Origin: AP-15 sp036500965
GTDB lineage: Bacteria > Pseudomonadota > Alphaproteobacteria > ATCC43930 > CGMCC-115725
Assembly: GCA_036500965.1 (NCBI GenBank)
Contig: DASYBC010000054.1
Span: 61,603-125,602, forward strand
Length of the DNA stretch: 64,000 nucleotides
Direction: 5' to 3'
Made by a program: the position numbers and the translations under genes. Every line of letters starts with the position of its first letter. Positions within the stretch are counted from its first letter, which is position 1. The notes beneath the pieces are model-generated. The model had not been told where the DNA came from and did not search any database. It saw only the letters and a program-made list of their open reading frames with translations. Below are positions 60,412 to 64,000 of the stretch, piece after piece.

Positions 60412-60735
60412 ATGACCGAGGTGCCCCAGTTCCGCCGGGCGCGGCGCGCAGCACACGCCCCGCCGATCGGCCTCGCCGCAGTCGCCGCGGCCACGTTGAC
60501 CCTCCTCGCGGGCTGCGCCGATACGTCGGCGGCCTTCGACCGGAAGATGTCCCAAATCCGGCACGAGCAGTGCGAGCCCCTGTCGAGCGAGGCTCAGCGG
60601 CGATCCTGTCTTCAGCAGGTCGATGACATCGAAAACGACGCGCTGCGCCGGCTCGATGACGCCCGTCGCCGGCGGGCCATCGAGGGAACGGTGGACCAAA
60701 TGCACGTGATCAATCAGAGCGGGCAAGGGTGGTGA
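60412..60735 (+). CDS. Putative small lipoprotein
   Basis: A 107-residue protein starting MTEVPQFRRARRAAHAPPIG, then a hydrophobic stretch ending TLTLLAGC, a good lipobox. The mature part is helical and charged (DRKMSQIRHEQCEPLSSEAQ, VDDIENDALRRLDDARRRR). No family is recognised. The long basic N-terminus before the lipobox is unusual. It lies between transposon remnants and could be part of accessory DNA. Confidence 0.55.
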   Translation: MTEVPQFRRARRAAHAPPIGLAAVAAATLTLLAGCADTSAAFDRKMSQIRHEQCEPLSSEAQRRSCLQQVDDIENDALRRLDDARRRRAIEGTVDQMHVINQSGQGW

Positions 60736-60972
60736 TCGCAGAAGCGTGCCGTTGAGCGCCCCGGCCGCCGCGGACGGCCGCAGCGCCGCGGCTGGAGCAT
60801 GAGGGATAGCCGAGCGATGAACCAAGCGCACGGTGGACTGGCCTGCCAAGGACTTCCTGGTGGCGCGGGGACGCTGGGCCGGTTCCGTGCGGTCGGTGCA
60901 CCGCAGCTGCGATTACGCATCGATCCCCGTGGACGCGAAGCGCGGCAGGCGGAGAACACCGAGTGGTGCTGG

Positions 60973-61305
60973 TCAGCACGGCGGCGCTGTGCCACCGGGG
61001 TTGTCGAGCAGCAGTGCGCCGTCGCTATGGATGCGGCCGATGATCTGTCTGGAGAACAGGTGCAGGAGCAAAGGCAGCCCAAGTTCAACACGCACCAGCC
61101 GATCTTGCACCTCGATACGCCCGACGATGCTATGCCGCATCGCCAGCACGCTGAAATCGAGCCGATAACCGGTCCAGCCGTAGTCTGCCGAACTGGCGAA
61201 CGCGGCAAGCTGCTGACGAATGTATCCGAGCCCGTTGTCGAGCCGGCGCTTGGCTTCGTCCCGGCCCAGCGAGTGCGATATCGTCACAGTAATGGGCTCT
61301 GGCAC
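60973..61305 (-). CDS. Polyhydroxyalkanoate-system family protein
   Basis: A 110-residue protein starting at a GTG preceded by GAGG: MPEPITVTISHSLGRDEAKR, then LDNGLGYIRQQLAAF, YRLDFSVLAMRHSIVGRIEV and RVELGLPLLLHLFSRQIIGR. This is the pattern of the PHA_gran_rgn (polyhydroxyalkanoic acid system) family, small proteins thought to associate with PHA granules or regulate them. No PHA synthase or phasin is in the window. Confidence 0.8.
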   Translation of the reverse strand: MPEPITVTISHSLGRDEAKRRLDNGLGYIRQQLAAFASSADYGWTGYRLDFSVLAMRHSIVGRIEVQDRLVRVELGLPLLLHLFSRQIIGRIHSDGALLLDNPGGTAPPC

Positions 61306-61990
61306 GATCTATCCTCATGGATGCGTACAGCAAACGGCCCGCCCACGATTTTCTCCGCGGCCATCAAAAGGTTCTGCTATCCGCCGCGTTGGCTGATTAT
61401 CGCGCACTTGGAGCACGCCGTCGGTCACCTCGGCCTCTGACGCAACGGACCAGCGGGCGACAAAGCCGCGGCGGACGTGACGCCGAGGAAATAGATCGCG
61501 ACCACATCATTGACGACGCCTCGCATACCGGCGGGGTCATCGCTTAGCCAGCCGCGTCGCAGCACTCATAGTGCCATGCATGCATCTCGGTGAGAAGCGA
61601 GCCCAGATCGCTGTGTGACACCCCCGGCTTGATCCGGCACGGAAAGGGGCGCTTGGCTCGATGATCGTCAGCTTGGAGCTGGCGGCCCGTTTTGTACAGT
61701 CACCGCGGGGTGCCAGCCTTGCACCAACGCACCAAGGCTTCCACTACGCTCATAACAGTGTCGGCGTGGGCTGCCGCCTTTTCGACGAGCTGCCGAAGCT
61801 CGCCGGTGCGCTCCAGCTCCGGGACCTTCTCGCGTACCTCGCGCCGCGACCGAGATACAGATCCGCGATTTCCCCAATCGGCTGGTTCACCGGATGCGCT
61901 TCGCGAGGTCAAATACCCCCACTTCGCCAGGAACGTTCCTATCGGAAAAGGCGTTTCCCCGGCGGGTCTCGAACACCATGGGAGGAAAAC
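61306..61990. other. Region without an identifiable gene
   Basis: About 685 bases. On the minus strand a piece near 61700-61840 reads VREKVPELERTGELRQLVEK followed by AAAHADTVMSVVEALVRW, which looks protein-like but has no recognised family and no start nearby; it may be a gene fragment. Nothing else is supported. Confidence 0.4.
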
Positions 61991-62065
61991 GTGAATGGCT
62001 TGATTTACCTGATCGGCTTGATCGTCGTCATATTGTTTATTCTGTCGTTTCTGGGGCTTCGATAA
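61991..62065 (+). CDS. Tiny hydrophobic protein, 24 residues
   Basis: A GTG start preceded by GGGAGGAAAAC encodes MNGLIYLIGLIVVILFILSF followed by LGLR and a stop. It is a single membrane helix with a short basic C-terminus. Closely similar 24-28 residue peptides ending in FLGLR are widespread in Rhizobiales and relatives. It is followed 27 bases later by a larger membrane protein gene with its own AAGGAGG, so the two are probably one message. Function unknown; a membrane-stress or partner role is possible. Confidence 0.7.
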   Translation: MNGLIYLIGLIVVILFILSFLGLR

Positions 62066-62092
62066 ATCTGGCCTCGACAAAGGAGGCATCCG

Positions 62093-62935
62093 ATGGCACT
62101 CGCACAGCAAAGCGACGTTGTATCTGTTGCGCCGACGACATCTTTCCTTCAGTGGACGCCAGTAGTCGCAGGCGCATTCGTCGCTTCTGCGGTTTCTCTA
62201 ATCTTGATCGCGTTTGGTACGGCGCTCGGAATGAGCATCGTCTCCTCGTCTCCCACCTGGAGAGATACCTCATCCGCGCTGGCGGTCGCGTCTGGAGTGT
62301 ACTTGTTGATCACAGCTCTCGTAAGCTTCGGTTTCGGCGGCTATGTTGCCGGGCGGCTTCGAGAACGATGGGATCCGTCTGCAAGCCGCGACCTCATCGA
62401 GTTCCGAGATGGCATGCACGGAATTGTCTCCTGGGCTCTTGCTGTCATCATCACCGGGCTAGTTGCTGCGACAGCGACCGCGACCGTCGCTTCCAAGGCA
62501 GCTCAGTCCGGTACTTCAACATCAGCGGCCGCCGGTGAGCCGTTGGTCGCGTATGAACTTGACAGGCTATTTCGGGGCGACCGAAGGCCGGTCGAGGGGG
62601 AAATTAACTATCTTCGCGCAGAGGCCGCCCGCATCCTGCTCACCGCCACCGGGCGCCAAGGGGTAACACCGGATGACCGGGCCTACCTGGCGCAGTTGAT
62701 CTCAAATAGAACCGGCCTTGCCGCTCCCGAGGCCGAGCGCCGCGTGAATAACGTTATTACGGCGGCTGCAACCGCAGTTAGAAGAGCCCGTCGCAGTGCG
62801 GTCATTCTTGGATTTTCGACGGCCGCTGCTCTGCTGGTCGGCGCAGCAGCAGCGTGGTACGCGGCATACAACGGCGGCCGTCATCGGGACAATGTGGCTC
62901 CGCCACATACGTGGACTTGGCCGGGCCATGTGTAA
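62093..62935 (+). CDS. Membrane protein of unknown function
   Basis: A 280-residue protein starting MALAQQSDVVSVAPTTSFLQ with AAGGAGG before the ATG. Four hydrophobic helices are seen: about residues 22-48, 65-90, 110-132 and near the C-terminus (VILGFSTAAALLVGAAAAWY). The second helix region reads LVSFGFGGYVAGRLRERW. A soluble stretch (residues 140-235) lies between helices three and four. Similar proteins are frequent in Rhizobiales as hypothetical membrane proteins; no function is known. Confidence 0.8.
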   Translation: MALAQQSDVVSVAPTTSFLQWTPVVAGAFVASAVSLILIAFGTALGMSIVSSSPTWRDTSSALAVASGVYLLITALVSFGFGGYVAGRLRERWDPSASRDLIEFRDGMHGIVSWALAVIITGLVAATATATVASKAAQSGTSTSAAAGEPLVAYELDRLFRGDRRPVEGEINYLRAEAARILLTATGRQGVTPDDRAYLAQLISNRTGLAAPEAERRVNNVITAAATAVRRARRSAVILGFSTAAALLVGAAAAWYAAYNGGRHRDNVAPPHTWTWPGHV

Positions 62936-63479
62936 TCTTCGCGTACCACGATAGATTCCGCACCGAGGGTGATCAGATGCGCTCGTCCGCGCGCAGCGAT
63001 CAGCCGCTGCTGGACGCCCCGCAACGCACGCTCCATCCAGCGTGGGGAAAGGAGTCCTCGAGCGCATCGGTCGATTGCCGAGGCTTTCGCCGGCGTCCTT
63101 CGCCTTGCGATGATGCGATAGACCCATGCTCGCGACCCAGCCGGCGCGCGACTGTCGCCCAGGCGCAGGTGTCGCCGCATGTACTCTCAGCGCGGCCGGC
63201 CGCTAGTGGTGCGATGCCAACGGATGATTCCCGTCCGTTGGCTGAATCGCACCACCGACGTATTAATCTGGTGGGCCGATTCACGAACGCTTGGGAATCA
63301 AGCGTTTTGCTCGGACCACTGGCAGGTGGAGGTGTCAACGCTACCGAAGCCCCACGAGTGCCGTCGAGCCGGTCGGCGATGCGGTCATGTTGGTCGGCGA
63401 TATCCTGCAGGTCTGTCCGCTGCGGACCGGGATCGGCCGCCTCGCCCTGCCGCCGCGCGATCGCGGCTCTGTTTCGATG
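62936..63479. other. Region without an identifiable gene
   Basis: About 545 bases. Open frames on both strands are Arg-rich with no ribosome binding site or family match. The right part probably belongs to the decayed IS5-type element that follows. Confidence 0.4.
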
Positions 63480-63690
63480 TCGGCATGCTCGCGCTTTGGG
63501 TGGGCCGCGCACCGTATGGGCCGCAACCACCTCAACGGGCGACGGCGACCGCGCCGATGCCGTGCCGGCTGCCGCCGGCTACAATTTCGCGCTGCTGCTG
63601 CGCTGGCTCTGGCGGCTGTTGCGCGCCCTCTTCCAGGTGCTCTTCCATCGCCGATTTGCTCCCAACACCCCCAAATTTTGCCGCTCCATC
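63480..63690 (+). mobile_element. IS5-family transposase C-terminal remnant
   Basis: HRMGRNHLNG in one frame is continued, after a frameshift near 63540, by DGDRADAVPAAAGYNFALLL then RWLWRLLRALFQVLF in another. IS5-group transposases end HRMGRNYLKG ... GDRINAVLAAAGYNF ... LLRWLARLLRALL. Upstream catalytic parts are too decayed to read. It is a fossil. Confidence 0.8.
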
Positions 63691-63863
63691 GTTCTTCACG
63701 GGCGACTATCCGTACACAATGAAGAACCGTCTCCCCGATCCGTCAGAAATTTGCGCTCTTGAATTCAAAGGAGAATTTCGGCGATTCAAAATCTGCTCGG
63801 TTTCAGCGACTATCGGCATCGATTGGTCGATTTTCGACGTTCTTTAGCTGTGCCTTCACGATT

Positions 63864-64000
63864 AGCCCGGATATCTCACCGGGATGAGTGCATCGGGGTT
63901 CTGAAAGAGGGATAATTCTTCTGCGACAAAGGCTTATCCGGTTGCAGAGGAGGTCCCCGATGCCGACAGAGTGTAGTCCGGCGACGATGCTTTTTGCACC
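63864..64000 (+). mobile_element. Left end of an IS1380-type element (cut by window edge)
   Basis: TAGCCCGGATATCTCACCGG at the left is the kind of terminal sequence carried by IS1380-group elements (CCGGATATTTCACC-like). It is followed by about 95 bases of leader and then a transposase start. The element continues past the window. Confidence 0.6.
63960..64000 (+). CDS. IS1380-family transposase, first 13 residues
   Basis: An ATG seven bases after GAGGAGG starts MPTECSPATMLFA, which matches the conserved start of one group of IS1380 transposases (MPTEC-P---FAPVEGR). Only 13 residues are visible, so completeness and activity cannot be judged. Confidence 0.6.
   Translation, partial: MPTECSPATMLFA

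Noticed and set aside
63000..63530. Minus-strand open frame of 176 codons near the right end
   Set aside because: No family features; it overlaps the IS5 fossil readable on the plus strand.
1..64000. CRISPR arrays or a prophage
   Set aside because: No regularly spaced repeats and no phage structural genes were seen; the only phage-like gene is the decayed integrase at 53.5 kb.

Overview
The window reads as chromosome from a high-GC (roughly two-thirds G+C) alphaproteobacterium. Sequence support for this: a mitochondrial-type complex I accessory subunit (NDUFA12), the recR-ybaB-dnaX block with the 4.5S SRP RNA just upstream of dnaX, a B12-dependent class II ribonucleotide reductase, a ModE-like regulator, DUF1640-type coiled-coil membrane proteins, and DUF484 next to xerC. 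Assignment below class (Rhodospirillales or Hyphomicrobiales/Reyranella-like) is a guess.

Region by region. 0-3 kb: C-terminal part of an ABC exporter, a Phd/VapC toxin-antitoxin pair and a secreted ACMSD-type amidohydrolase. 3.2-7.9 kb: a minus-strand cluster of ATPase, permease, GldG-like auxiliary protein and DUF4340 protein, like the gliding-motility (Gld) type ABC systems. 8-10.7 kb: a three-domain putative redox-sensing nucleotide cyclase, a frameshifted DUF1640 gene flanked by two diverged copies of the 3' end of a glutathione peroxidase gene, then that peroxidase. 10.9-16 kb: LysE exporter, PaiB-like protein, lipoprotein, CDGSH protein, thrB, rnhA, P450. 16.3-19.2 kb: recR-ybaB-dnaX-ffs. 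19.3-22.3 kb: Rieske oxygenase, PPOX-fold protein and DUF3500 operon. 22.3-25 kb: a PEP-CTERM protein behind a near-perfect sigma-54 promoter, facing a secreted G1 (eqolisin) peptidase. 25.4-28.5 kb: ModE-like regulator, DUF4242, MFS, ketopantoate reductase. 28.6-36.9 kb: VOC and Asp-box proteins, priA, DUF484, xerC, an SDR with two compensating indels, DUF2182. 37-46.8 kb: amidohydrolase, NAD synthetase, an atypical Nramp, DedA, B12/radical SAM, GST, mlaD, NDUFA12. 47-50.7 kb: nrdJ with a recognisable promoter.

From about 50.8 kb to the end the character changes. There is an unrecognised lower-GC gene, dispersed inverted-repeat elements around a FitAB-like toxin-antitoxin pair, a decayed integrase that runs in frame into an MFS gene, two secreted proteins (LVIVD propeller; SmpA/BamE-like C-terminus), remnants of IS1380, IS630 and IS5 transposases, very small genes (52 and 24 codons), a PHA-system protein, and at the right edge the left end of another IS1380-type element.

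I do not see one unmistakable new multi-gene system. The best leads are the heme/FeS/cyclase fusion, the sigma-54-driven PEP-CTERM gene, the Nramp homologue lacking the metal-binding Met-Pro-His motif, the orphan gene at 50.8 kb, and several precisely locatable frameshifts.
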